From contig DDEX01000018.1 in assembly GCA_002336845.1 (NCBI GenBank), forward strand, positions 5,940-14,740: DNA of 8,801 nt, in the 5' to 3' direction. The stretch's first letter is position 1, and each line of letters begins with the position of its first letter. The notes under the pieces were generated by a model. That model was given only the letters and a program-made list of their open reading frames with translations. It was not told where the DNA came from and ran no database searches. The translations under genes were made by a program, and so were the position numbers. Of this stretch, positions 1 through 5,310 are shown one piece after another. The stretch is from Rhodobacteraceae bacterium UBA1943. GTDB taxonomy: Bacteria > Pseudomonadota > Alphaproteobacteria > Rhodobacterales > Rhodobacteraceae.

Positions 1-945
1 CGCGACAACAAGTACAAGGCCCGCATCAAGATCACCCTGCACGAAACCGGCAAGGAAGAGATCACCCGCCAGGTCGAAGCGCGCTTTGCCGAGCTGCGCC
101 CCCTGTTCGGCGGCAACGACCAGAAACTGCTGGCAGACATCAAGGAGGCTTTCGCCCCGCCCGCCTATCGCAACGCGCCGGTTGATGCCTATACCGCCTT
201 TCACAAGGCCGACCCGGTGTTCCGCGCCTGGGCCGACACCAACCTGACCGCGCACAAGAACGACCAGTATGCGATTGTGACGATCAGCGTGAAGGAACAG
301 GGCAAGACGCCGGGCGATGCCACCAGCGAACAGATGCGCGTGATCGCCGATCTGGCCGAGAAATACGGCCATGGCGACATCCGCATCAGCCATGAACAGA
401 ACGTCATCCTGCCGCATGTCCACAAATCCGACCTGCCCGCCGTTCACGCAGCCCTTGTGCAGGCGGGCCTTGGCACCGCCAACGTCGGGCTGATTTCCGA
501 CATCATCGCCTGCCCCGGCATGGATTACTGCGCGCTGGCCACGGCGCGTTCCATCCCTATCGCCGAGGAAATCGCCCTCCGCTTCAAGGAACTGGATCTG
601 GAGCATGAGGTCGGCCCCCTGAAGATCAAGATTTCCGGCTGCATCAATGCCTGCGGGCATCACCATGTCGGCCATATCGGGATTCTGGGTCTGGATCGCG
701 CCGGGGTGGAAAACTATCAGATCACCCTGGGCGGCGACGGGTCGGAAACCGCCTCGATCGGCGAAAAGATGGGGCCGGGCTTTGCCTATGATCAGGTGGT
801 GCCCGCCATCGAACGCCTTGTGCGCGCTTATCTGGACATCCGCTCGGAACCGGCAGAGACCTTTCTGCAGGCGGTCCGCCGCGCCGGTCTTGGCCCGTTC
901 AAGGCCGCGCTTTACGAAACGGAAGGCGAAAAGGATGCCGCGTGA
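1..945 (+). CDS. cysI: Nitrite/sulfite reductase, hemoprotein subunit (CysI type), C-terminal part
   Basis: This is the C-terminal 314 residues of a siroheme/[4Fe-4S] sulfite or nitrite reductase. The frame is open from base 1, so the N-terminus lies outside the window (family members are about 550 residues). The four cluster-binding cysteines are visible as C-x5-C (ACPGMDYC, codons at 511 and 529) and C-x3-C (SGCINACGHHH, codons at 640 and 652). The last of these also bridges to siroheme in the known family. An RISHEQNVIL stretch resembles the conserved substrate-side region. The reaction would be six-electron reduction of sulfite to sulfide in the cytoplasm. Sitting directly before cysH favours sulfite over nitrite as substrate, but sequence alone does not exclude nitrite. 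The stop codon overlaps the start of cysH by 11 bases, so the two are probably translated together. The electron donor is likely ferredoxin or flavodoxin, since no CysJ follows. Confidence 0.94.
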   Translation, partial: RDNKYKARIKITLHETGKEEITRQVEARFAELRPLFGGNDQKLLADIKEAFAPPAYRNAPVDAYTAFHKADPVFRAWADTNLTAHKNDQYAIVTISVKEQGKTPGDATSEQMRVIADLAEKYGHGDIRISHEQNVILPHVHKSDLPAVHAALVQAGLGTANVGLISDIIACPGMDYCALATARSIPIAEEIALRFKELDLEHEVGPLKIKISGCINACGHHHVGHIGILGLDRAGVENYQITLGGDGSETASIGEKMGPGFAYDQVVPAIERLVRAYLDIRSEPAETFLQAVRRAGLGPFKAALYETEGEKDAA

Positions 946-1684
946 TCTGCATTCCGGGGATGTGGCCGAACGTGTGGCGGCGCTGAACGCGCGGTATAAG
1001 CACCACTCGGCCACCGCCGTTCTGGAACATGCCCTGAACGATGCCGATCTGGGCCGGGTGGCGCTGGTCTCGTCCTTTGGGGCGGAATCGGTGGTGCTGC
1101 TGCACCTCGTGTCGGTGCTGGCCCCGGAAACCCCGGTGCTGTTCGTCGATACGCGGATGCTGTTCAAGGAAACGCTGGAATATCAGCGAGAGCTGGCCGA
1201 AAAGCTGGCGCTGTGCGACATCCGCACCATTCGCGCGCATCCGAAAAAGGTCGAGTTCGAAGACCCCGACGGCACGCTGCATCAGTTCAACACCGATGCC
1301 TGCTGCAACATCCGCAAGGTCGAGCCGCTGGAACGCGCCCTGTCGAAATTCGACGGCTGGATCACGGGGCGCAAGCGGTTCCAGAACGCCGATCGCGGCA
1401 CCATCGACTTTTTCGAGAATGAGGGCGATTTCCGCATCAAGGTGAACCCGCTGGCCCATTGGGGCCGTGAGGATCTTGAGGAATACATGGTCGAAAACCG
1501 CCTGCCCCGGCATCCGCTGGTTGCCAAGGGTTACCCGTCCATCGGCTGCGCCCCCTGCACCAGCCCGGTGAAGCCCGGCGAAGACCCGCGCGCGGGCCGC
1601 TGGCGCGGCCAGTCCAAAACCGAATGCGGCATCCATTTCATCAATGGCCAGGCCGTCCGCCAGACAAAGGATAACGCGCTATGA
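935..1684 (+). CDS. cysH: Assimilatory adenylyl-sulfate/phosphoadenylyl-sulfate reductase (iron-sulfur type)
   Basis: This 249-residue cytoplasmic enzyme reduces activated sulfate (APS or PAPS) to sulfite, using thioredoxin or glutaredoxin. The nucleotide-binding loop is SSFGAESVVLLHL (residues 47-59), followed by FVDTRMLFKET (70-80). The paired cysteines C123-C124 in DACCNIRKVEPL and the C205-A-P-C208 pair are the four-cysteine set that binds a [4Fe-4S] cluster in APS-type reductases. The catalytic cysteine is C231 in KTECGIH near the C-terminus. The cluster cysteines favour APS as the substrate, although some members use both. ATG at 935 was chosen because a GGAAGG sequence lies just upstream and the N-terminus then matches family length; the frame is open further upstream, but only inside cysI. 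The gene overlaps cysI by 11 bases and the next gene by the four bases ATGA, which indicates translational coupling. It supplies sulfite to CysI. Confidence 0.95.
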   Translation: MPRDLHSGDVAERVAALNARYKHHSATAVLEHALNDADLGRVALVSSFGAESVVLLHLVSVLAPETPVLFVDTRMLFKETLEYQRELAEKLALCDIRTIRAHPKKVEFEDPDGTLHQFNTDACCNIRKVEPLERALSKFDGWITGRKRFQNADRGTIDFFENEGDFRIKVNPLAHWGREDLEEYMVENRLPRHPLVAKGYPSIGCAPCTSPVKPGEDPRAGRWRGQSKTECGIHFINGQAVRQTKDNAL

Positions 1685-2091
1685 GCGAGACCGTTCTTGT
1701 CACCGATGCGGGCTTTTCAACGCCCGCCCCTGTCAGCCCCGTGACGCTGGCCGCGATTGCCGACCATACCGGCACGCTTGACCTTGCCCATACGGACGAC
1801 CCAACGGCGGCAGAGCCCTATCTCGCGGGCCTGACCCTGATCCGCATCAGCTTTCCCGCGTTCAGCGATGGGCGTGCCTTTACCATTGCCCGCCGTCTGC
1901 GGATCGCAGGTTACAAGGGCGAATTGCGCGCCATTGGCCCGGTAATCGCCGACCAATATGCCATGACGCGCCGCGTGGGCTTTGACAGCGTGGAAATCCC
2001 GGCTGAACTGGCCGCCCGCCAGCCGGAAGACCAGTGGAAATTCCGCGCCGACTGGAAGGCCCATGACTATCAGTCGCGGCTGCGGGCCTGA
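1681..2091 (+). CDS. DUF934 family protein of the sulfite-reduction operon
   Basis: This is a 136-residue soluble protein without signal peptide or membrane segment. Residues 58-106 carry the hallmark of DUF934: FPAFSDGRAFTIARRLR, then GYKGELRAIGPVIADQ, then GFDSVEI. The first 50 residues are variable and Ala/Thr-rich. There are no cysteines, so it is not itself a ferredoxin or cluster protein. The start overlaps the cysH stop as ATGA, and an AAGGA lies 9 bases upstream. The family is repeatedly found next to CysI-type reductases in proteobacteria, but its biochemical role is not established as far as I know. An accessory role in sulfite reduction, such as donor docking or stabilising the reductase, is inference from position only. 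Confidence 0.85.
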   Translation: MSETVLVTDAGFSTPAPVSPVTLAAIADHTGTLDLAHTDDPTAAEPYLAGLTLIRISFPAFSDGRAFTIARRLRIAGYKGELRAIGPVIADQYAMTRRVGFDSVEIPAELAARQPEDQWKFRADWKAHDYQSRLRA

Positions 2092-2142
2092 GTTCAGGGT
2101 TTCCTCTGCCCCGCGAACACCGTATCTCGAAAGACGAATGCA

Positions 2143-2976
2143 ATGACCGAAGCGACCGCCGCCATGTCCGACGCTGCCGAAAAGCCTGCGAAACCGCACC
2201 TGCCCGATGCGCAGGTTGTCCAATCGGTGAAACACTGGACCGACCGGCTGTTTTCATTCCGCGTGGCACGGCCCAAGACGCTGCGCTTTCGCTCGGGCGA
2301 ATTCGTCATGATCGGCCTTCTGGGCGACAACGGCAAACCGCTGCTGCGCGCCTATTCCATCGCCTCGCCCAGTTGGGATGAAGAGCTGGAATTCTACTCG
2401 ATCAAGGTTCCCGATGGCCCCCTGACCAGCCGTCTGCAACATATCCAGCCTGGGGATGAGATCATCCTGCGCCCCAAGCCCGTGGGCACGCTGGTGGTGG
2501 ATGCGCTGCTGCCCGGCAAGAGGCTGTGGTTTCTGGCGACCGGCACCGGCATTGCGCCCTTCGCCAGCCTGATGCGTGACCCCGAGGTCTATGAAAAATT
2601 CGATCAGGTCATCATGATGCACACCTGCCGTCAGGTGGCCGAGCTGGAATATGGCCGCCAACTGGTGGAGGGGCTGAAGGAAGACCCGCTGATCGGCGAG
2701 ATCGTGGGCGAAAAGCTGCGCTATTACCCCACGACCACGCGCGAAGACTTTCCGCATATGGGCCGCGTGACCGACAACCTGCAATCTGGCAAGGTGTTCG
2801 CCGATCTGGGCCTGCCCCGCATGAACCCCGAGGAAGACCGGGCGATGGTTTGCGGTTCGTTGGCGTTCAACGTGGATGTGAAGGCCATTCTCGAAGGGTT
2901 CGGCCTGCGCGAGGGCGCCAATTCCGACCCCAAGGAGTTCGTGGTTGAAAAGGCCTTTGTCGGCGACGGCATCTGA
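2143..2976 (+). CDS. fpr: Ferredoxin/flavodoxin-NADP+ reductase
   Basis: This is a 277-residue FAD enzyme that moves electrons between NADPH and ferredoxin or flavodoxin in the cytoplasm. The FAD-binding motif RAYSIAS is at residues 69-75. The NADP-binding motif ATGTGIAPF is at 132-140, and MVCGSL at 235-240 completes the nucleotide domain. The C-terminus (FVVEKAFVGDGI) runs past the plant-type terminal aromatic residue, as in bacterial-type Fpr of Rhodobacter, where the known enzymes are about 270 residues. ATG at 2143 is used, although the ribosome-binding site is weak (GAAAGACG). ATG at 2164, seven codons later, is an equally possible start because the first 20 residues are unconserved. 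The 51-base gap after the DUF934 gene contains no obvious terminator, so co-transcription with the cys genes is likely. Fpr could supply reducing power to CysI, but this enzyme also serves oxidative-stress defence and other pathways. Confidence 0.93.
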   Translation: MTEATAAMSDAAEKPAKPHLPDAQVVQSVKHWTDRLFSFRVARPKTLRFRSGEFVMIGLLGDNGKPLLRAYSIASPSWDEELEFYSIKVPDGPLTSRLQHIQPGDEIILRPKPVGTLVVDALLPGKRLWFLATGTGIAPFASLMRDPEVYEKFDQVIMMHTCRQVAELEYGRQLVEGLKEDPLIGEIVGEKLRYYPTTTREDFPHMGRVTDNLQSGKVFADLGLPRMNPEEDRAMVCGSLAFNVDVKAILEGFGLREGANSDPKEFVVEKAFVGDGI

Positions 2977-3003
2977 CCGCATCTGACCGGCACTACTGCA
3001 TGG

Positions 3004-3037
3004 AAAAGGGCCGCCAGAGCGATCTGGCGGCCCTTTT
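3004..3037. terminator. Two-way intrinsic terminator between fpr and the Ala-rich protein gene
   Basis: A perfect 15-bp inverted repeat (3004-3018 with 3023-3037) closes on a GCGA tetraloop of the GNRA class. The stem begins AAAAGGGCCGCC and ends GGCGGCCCTTTT, so either strand gives a GC-rich hairpin followed by U residues. It lies 27 bases after the fpr stop and 15 bases after the stop of the minus-strand gene, and can serve both. Confidence 0.9.
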
Positions 3038-3052
3038 CGTTTGGGTTCCGGA

Positions 3053-3649
3053 TCAGAGGCCCAGAGCCTTTTTCACAGCTTCGATCGCGCCGGGAACCAG
3101 GGTCTTGTCGGCAGCAGCGGCATCGACCCCCGATTTCAGGGTGGTCTTGGTCGCGTCATCCAGCGCCGAGGCGTCGATCAGCGATTTGACCTTGGTGGCG
3201 TCGAAATTCGCCGGATCCAGCGCCGCAGCGGCATCGGAAGCAGCAGCGGTCGCGGTTGCGGCGGCATCCGAGGCAGCCTGCCCAGCCGACGCGGCTGCAT
3301 CCGAAGCCGCCTGACCGGCGGTATTGGCGGCATCCGTCGCGGCCTGACCGGCGGCAGCGGCGGCCGCAGCGGCCTCATCAGCGGCCTTCTTGGCAGCAGC
3401 GGCGGCCTCTTCTTCCGCCTTCTTGGCAGCGGCGGCAGTCTCTTCTTCCAGCTTTTTGGCAGCGGCGGCAGCTTCATCCGCAGCGGCCTTGGTCGCGGCG
3501 GCAGCGTCTTCTTCGGCCTTCTTGGCAGCAGCAGCAGCGTCTTCAGAGGCCTTCATCGCGGCTTCCTGAGCGGGCCTGTAGCTGAACTGATAATAGCCAC
3601 CCGCAGCAAGCAGGATCACAACCAGACCGATGAGAACATTCTTGTTCAT
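3053..3649 (-). CDS. Membrane-anchored Ala-rich protein of 11-residue repeats, function unknown
   Basis: I do not recognise a named family for this 198-residue protein. The N-terminus has a short charged start (MNKN) and one hydrophobic segment, residues 5-18 (VLIGLVVILLAAGG). No clear signal-peptidase site follows, so an inner-membrane anchor with a periplasmic body is likely. Residues 32-141 are ten uninterrupted 11-residue units: six of the type KKAEEEAAAAA, then four of the type NTAGQAASDAA. Residues 144-198 form a distinct C-terminal module (LDPANFDATKVKSLIDAS and onward, ending KKALGL) that looks like two or three short helices. The ATG at 3649 was chosen because GGGAG lies 8 bases upstream; the frame stays open to 3811, but that extension would contain the ribosome-binding site. 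The composition recalls the TolA stalk and LEA-type proteins, but the C-terminal module does not look like TolA domain III. It is transcribed away from infC. Confidence 0.82.
   Translation of the reverse strand: MNKNVLIGLVVILLAAGGYYQFSYRPAQEAAMKASEDAAAAAKKAEEDAAAATKAAADEAAAAAKKLEEETAAAAKKAEEEAAAAAKKAADEAAAAAAAAGQAATDAANTAGQAASDAAASAGQAASDAAATATAAASDAAAALDPANFDATKVKSLIDASALDDATKTTLKSGVDAAAADKTLVPGAIEAVKKALGL
3227..3556 (-). repeat. Ten tandem 33-base (11-codon) units inside the Ala-rich gene
   Basis: On the minus strand this stretch codes ten consecutive 11-residue units with no insertion or deletion (330 bases). Units 1-6 carry Lys at positions 1-2 and acidic residues at 4-6. Units 7-10 have the pattern AGQAASDAA. 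The codons vary (mainly GCC, GCT and GCA for Ala), so the period is clear in protein and only partial in DNA. An 11-residue period is typical of straight or right-handed hendecad helices. Confidence 0.88.
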
Positions 3650-3688
3650 GTCAATTTCTCCCATGACCGTAAGGTATTGGTCGGGTTT

Positions 3689-3717
3689 GTTATGACAGAA
3701 TTGCACCTTGATGGGAA
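3689..3717 (-). promoter_or_regulatory. Possible promoter of the Ala-rich protein gene
   Basis: On the minus strand TTCCCA (3717-3712) and CATAAC (3694-3689) lie 17 bases apart, each matching 4 of 6 consensus bases of a sigma-70-type promoter. They sit about 40 bases before the gene start. The match is weak and chance agreement is quite possible. Confidence 0.25.
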
Positions 3718-3789
3718 GGCTGGGCAAGGACCGGCTGCGGTTCCATCGCAACGCCGGCCCCGCGACACGCCATAAAACACCAAATCCGG

Positions 3790-3818
3790 TTGAAGCTGGC
3801 GAAGGCTGCAATTAGATT
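3790..3818 (+). promoter_or_regulatory. Likely infC promoter (-35 TTGAAG, -10 TAGATT)
   Basis: TTGAAG (3790-3795) and TAGATT (3813-3818) are separated by exactly 17 bases, each agreeing with the sigma-70 consensus at 4 of 6 positions. Transcription would start near 3825, leaving a leader of about 30 bases before the CTG start of infC. The -10 box lies inside a perfect inverted repeat, which is listed separately. Confidence 0.42.
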
Positions 3819-3823
3819 GCAGC
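3805..3823. promoter_or_regulatory. Perfect 8-bp inverted repeat over the infC -10 region, operator candidate
   Basis: The site reads GCTGCAAT-TAG-ATTGCAGC: two perfectly complementary 8-base arms around a 3-base spacer. It is followed at once by further GCAA/TTGC half-sites (GCGCAAATTGC, 3822-3832). It overlaps the proposed -10 box and would block RNA polymerase if bound. It could instead act as a small RNA hairpin if transcription starts further upstream. No known regulator is assigned. Confidence 0.5.
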
Positions 3824-3853
3824 GCAAATTGCCGCCACACAAGGACGAACACC

Positions 3854-4393
3854 CTGGCCCGCCGCCCCCATAACGCGCCGCCGCAACGCGAAACCGGCCC
3901 CCGTATCAATGATCGCATCCGTGCACCCGAAATCCGCCTGATCGGCGCGGATGGCGAAAACGTCGGGGTTGTCACCCCGGCGCGCGCGATGGCGATGGCC
4001 GAGGAGGCGGGGCTCGATCTGGTCGAGATTTCGCCAAATGCCGAACCGCCGGTCTGCAAGATCATGGACTTCGGCAAATACAAATACGAGACGCAGAAGC
4101 GCGAGGCCGAGGCGCGCAAGAAGCAGAAGATCATCGAAATCAAGGAAATCAAGTTCCGCCCGGGCACCGATGACCACGATTACGATGTCAAGATGCGCTC
4201 GGTCATGAAGTTTCTGGACGAAGGCGACAAGGTCAAGGTGACCCTGCGCTTTCGCGGCCGCGAAATGGCCCACCAGGAACTGGGGCTGGAACTTTTGAAC
4301 CGCGTGGTCGCTGATGTCGGTGACAAGGGCAAGATTGAATCGATGCCCAAGCTGGAAGGCCGCCAGATGGTGATGATGATCGCGCCCAAATAG
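3854..4393 (+). CDS. infC: Translation initiation factor IF-3, with a CTG start codon
   Basis: This is a full-length 179-residue IF-3, which binds the 30S subunit, prevents premature 50S joining and proofreads the start codon. The N-domain includes GPRINDRIRAPEIRLIGADG (residues 15-34) and VEISPNAEPPVCKIMDFGKY (57-76). A Lys/Glu-rich linker follows (about 79-92), then the C-domain with EIKFRPGTDDHDY and TLRFRGREMAHQELG, ending GRQMVMMIAPK. The first in-frame ATG (3989) would remove 45 residues, including the first part of the N-domain. No ATG, GTG or TTG occurs in frame between the upstream stop (3791) and 3989. CTG at 3854 lies 8 bases after AAGGA (3841-3845) and gives the N-terminus ARRPHNAPPQR that I recall for Rhodobacterales IF-3. 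Rare start codons are typical of infC (AUU in E. coli) and allow IF-3 to limit its own synthesis. rpmI and rplT, the usual partners, do not follow; a terminator does. Confidence 0.95.
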   Translation: MARRPHNAPPQRETGPRINDRIRAPEIRLIGADGENVGVVTPARAMAMAEEAGLDLVEISPNAEPPVCKIMDFGKYKYETQKREAEARKKQKIIEIKEIKFRPGTDDHDYDVKMRSVMKFLDEGDKVKVTLRFRGREMAHQELGLELLNRVVADVGDKGKIESMPKLEGRQMVMMIAPK

Positions 4394-4422
4394 GACGCGC
4401 CAAGTTTCACTGATGAAAATTG

Positions 4423-4445
4423 AAGGGGCCACTGGCCCCTTTTTT
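4423..4445 (+). terminator. Intrinsic terminator of infC
   Basis: AAGGGGCC (4423-4430) pairs with GGCCCCTT (4434-4441) around the 3-base loop ACT, and the run of six T residues at 4440-4445 follows. It begins 29 bases after the infC stop codon. This makes infC a single-gene transcript and separates it from the repressor gene downstream. Confidence 0.92.
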
Positions 4446-4462
4446 ATTGCCGAGATCATTCA

Positions 4463-4519
4463 TTCATCTTTTTGGTTGAACGAATCTTCCGGCGGGTGTA
4501 ATTCATCCACATGGTTGAA
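4463..4519. promoter_or_regulatory. Duplicated 18-bp dyad, probable operator of the ArsR-family repressor
   Basis: Two 18-base sites, 4463-4480 and 4502-4519, are identical at 14 positions. Both read TTCATC, then five variable bases, then GGTTGAA, and each is an imperfect dyad (arms match 5 of 7 and 6 of 7). Their starts are 39 bases apart. The first contains part of a possible -35 (TTGAAC, 4476-4481). The second covers the end of a possible -10 (TGTAAT, 4497-4502; spacing 15) and the ATG itself. An alternative dyad over the first site is ATTCATTCA (4458-4466) with TGAACGAAT (4477-4485), 8 of 9 matched. Binding by the ArsR protein encoded next door is inference. Confidence 0.55.
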
Positions 4520-4918
4520 CAAGAAGATCCCCTTGGTGATGTGCTGAAGGCCGCGGGCGATCCGACCCGCCGTGCGATCCTGACGCTTCTGGCGCAGAAC
4601 GGGCCCACGCGCGTGACCGAGATTGCAGAACGCTTCGCCATCAGTCTGAACGCGATTTCCAAACATATCATGGTGTTGGAGCGCGCGGGGCTGGTTGCGC
4701 GCCGCACCGTCTGGCGGGCGCATTACATCGAGGCGACCCTGGGGCCCCTTGCCCAGGTGGAGCAGTGGTTTGCCGGGCTTCGTTCGATCTGGGCGCTTCG
4801 GCTGGAGGCGCTGGCTGAGGTTTTGACACAGGAGGCGCCAGATGGCCCAAGAGATGACAGCAGAACTGACCCTGACAGTTTCGCGGACCATTCCGGCCCC
4901 GCCCGCCCGCGTCTATGA
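4511..4918 (+). CDS. ArsR/SmtB-family winged-helix transcriptional repressor
   Basis: This is a 135-residue DNA-binding protein. GDPTRRAILTLL (residues 16-27) is the classic first helix of the family. Residues 33-65 form the winged helix, with the recognition region ISLNAISKHIMVLERAGLV. The protein has no cysteine, so it lacks the metal-thiolate sites of ArsR, SmtB or CadC and probably senses something else or acts constitutively. The family core ends near residue 108. The last 25 residues are Asp/Pro/Arg-rich and are encoded within the start of the next gene (77-base overlap), so they may be a non-functional tail. ATG at 4511 has no good ribosome-binding site (the nearest G-rich stretch, GGCGGG, is 14 bases away). 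With a -10 box ending at 4502, the mRNA could be leaderless. ArsR-AHSA1 pairs are common and are usually thought to be self-repressed; the ligand here is unknown. Confidence 0.9.
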   Translation: MVEQEDPLGDVLKAAGDPTRRAILTLLAQNGPTRVTEIAERFAISLNAISKHIMVLERAGLVARRTVWRAHYIEATLGPLAQVEQWFAGLRSIWALRLEALAEVLTQEAPDGPRDDSRTDPDSFADHSGPARPRL

Positions 4919-5276
4919 CGCCTGGCTGAACCCGGCGGTCCTGGCCCGCTTCATGACACCCTGCGAAGGCGGTCCGGCGGCGCGGGTGACGAACGACCCT
5001 CGCGTCGGCGGCAAGTATGAGATCGTGATGCGCGATGGCGACCGCGAGATTCCGCATCACGGCACCTATCTGGAGTTGGTTCCCCACCAACGCCTGCGCT
5101 TCACCTGGCAATCGCCCCATTCCGTCGAGGGCAGCATGGTCACCATCACGCTGACCGCCGAAGGCGATGCCACCCGGATCGAGCTGCGGCAAGACCGCTT
5201 TGCGCACGAAGGTGCGCGTGATGGCCATATCAAGGGCTGGACTGCCATTCTACAGCAATTGGCAGCCGTGGCCTGA
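4842..5276 (+). CDS. AHSA1/SRPBCC (START-like) domain protein
   Basis: This is a 144-residue soluble protein of the activator-of-Hsp90 ATPase homolog 1-like group in the SRPBCC fold, which has a deep hydrophobic ligand pocket. The N-terminal strand (LTVSRTIPAP, residues 10-20) leads into PARVYDAWLNPAVLARFM (21-38), the typical helix of the group. GGKYEIVMRDGD and GTYLELVPHQRLRFTW follow, and the long C-terminal helix is HIKGWTAILQQLAAV (129-143). ATG at 4842 is preceded by a strong AGGAGG with 6-base spacing, which decides it over ATG at 4854. It is cotranscribed with the ArsR-family gene, whose 3' end it overlaps by 77 bases. Its ligand or catalytic activity is unknown; the Hsp90 link in the family name need not apply to bacterial members. 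Confidence 0.9.
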   Translation: MAQEMTAELTLTVSRTIPAPPARVYDAWLNPAVLARFMTPCEGGPAARVTNDPRVGGKYEIVMRDGDREIPHHGTYLELVPHQRLRFTWQSPHSVEGSMVTITLTAEGDATRIELRQDRFAHEGARDGHIKGWTAILQQLAAVA

Positions 5277-5310
5277 CGCAAAATGAATGGGGGATGCGTT
5301 ACACTTGCCC

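Noticed and set aside
899..1636. 245-residue open frame on the minus strand opposite cysH
   Set aside because: It is an artefact of high-GC codon use opposite a gene with clear catalytic motifs. The product is Ala/Arg/Gln/His-rich without a recognisable domain.
2254..2982. 242-residue open frame on the minus strand opposite fpr
   Set aside because: It lies wholly within fpr, which has unambiguous FAD and NADP motifs. The opposite frame is a composition shadow rich in His, Gln and Gly.
2970..2989. Tandem 10-base repeat CATCTGACCG at the fpr stop codon
   Set aside because: Two short copies after a stop codon are easily a chance or replication-slip event, and no function is suggested.
3178..3560. 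Regular repeats that might suggest a CRISPR or minisatellite
   Set aside because: The 33-base period is coding (11 codons), units are not identical in DNA, and there are no spacers.
3041..3775. 244-residue plus-strand frame rich in Gly, Ser and Arg, looking like a glycine-repeat protein
   Set aside because: It is the antisense of the Ala-rich repeat gene. Its repeats simply mirror the GCN codons, and it runs through the terminator and the spacer.
3646..4167. 173-residue minus-strand frame spanning the infC promoter and 5' half of infC
   Set aside because: It overlaps infC and its promoter region. The sequence is biased, lacks a domain and has no ribosome-binding site.
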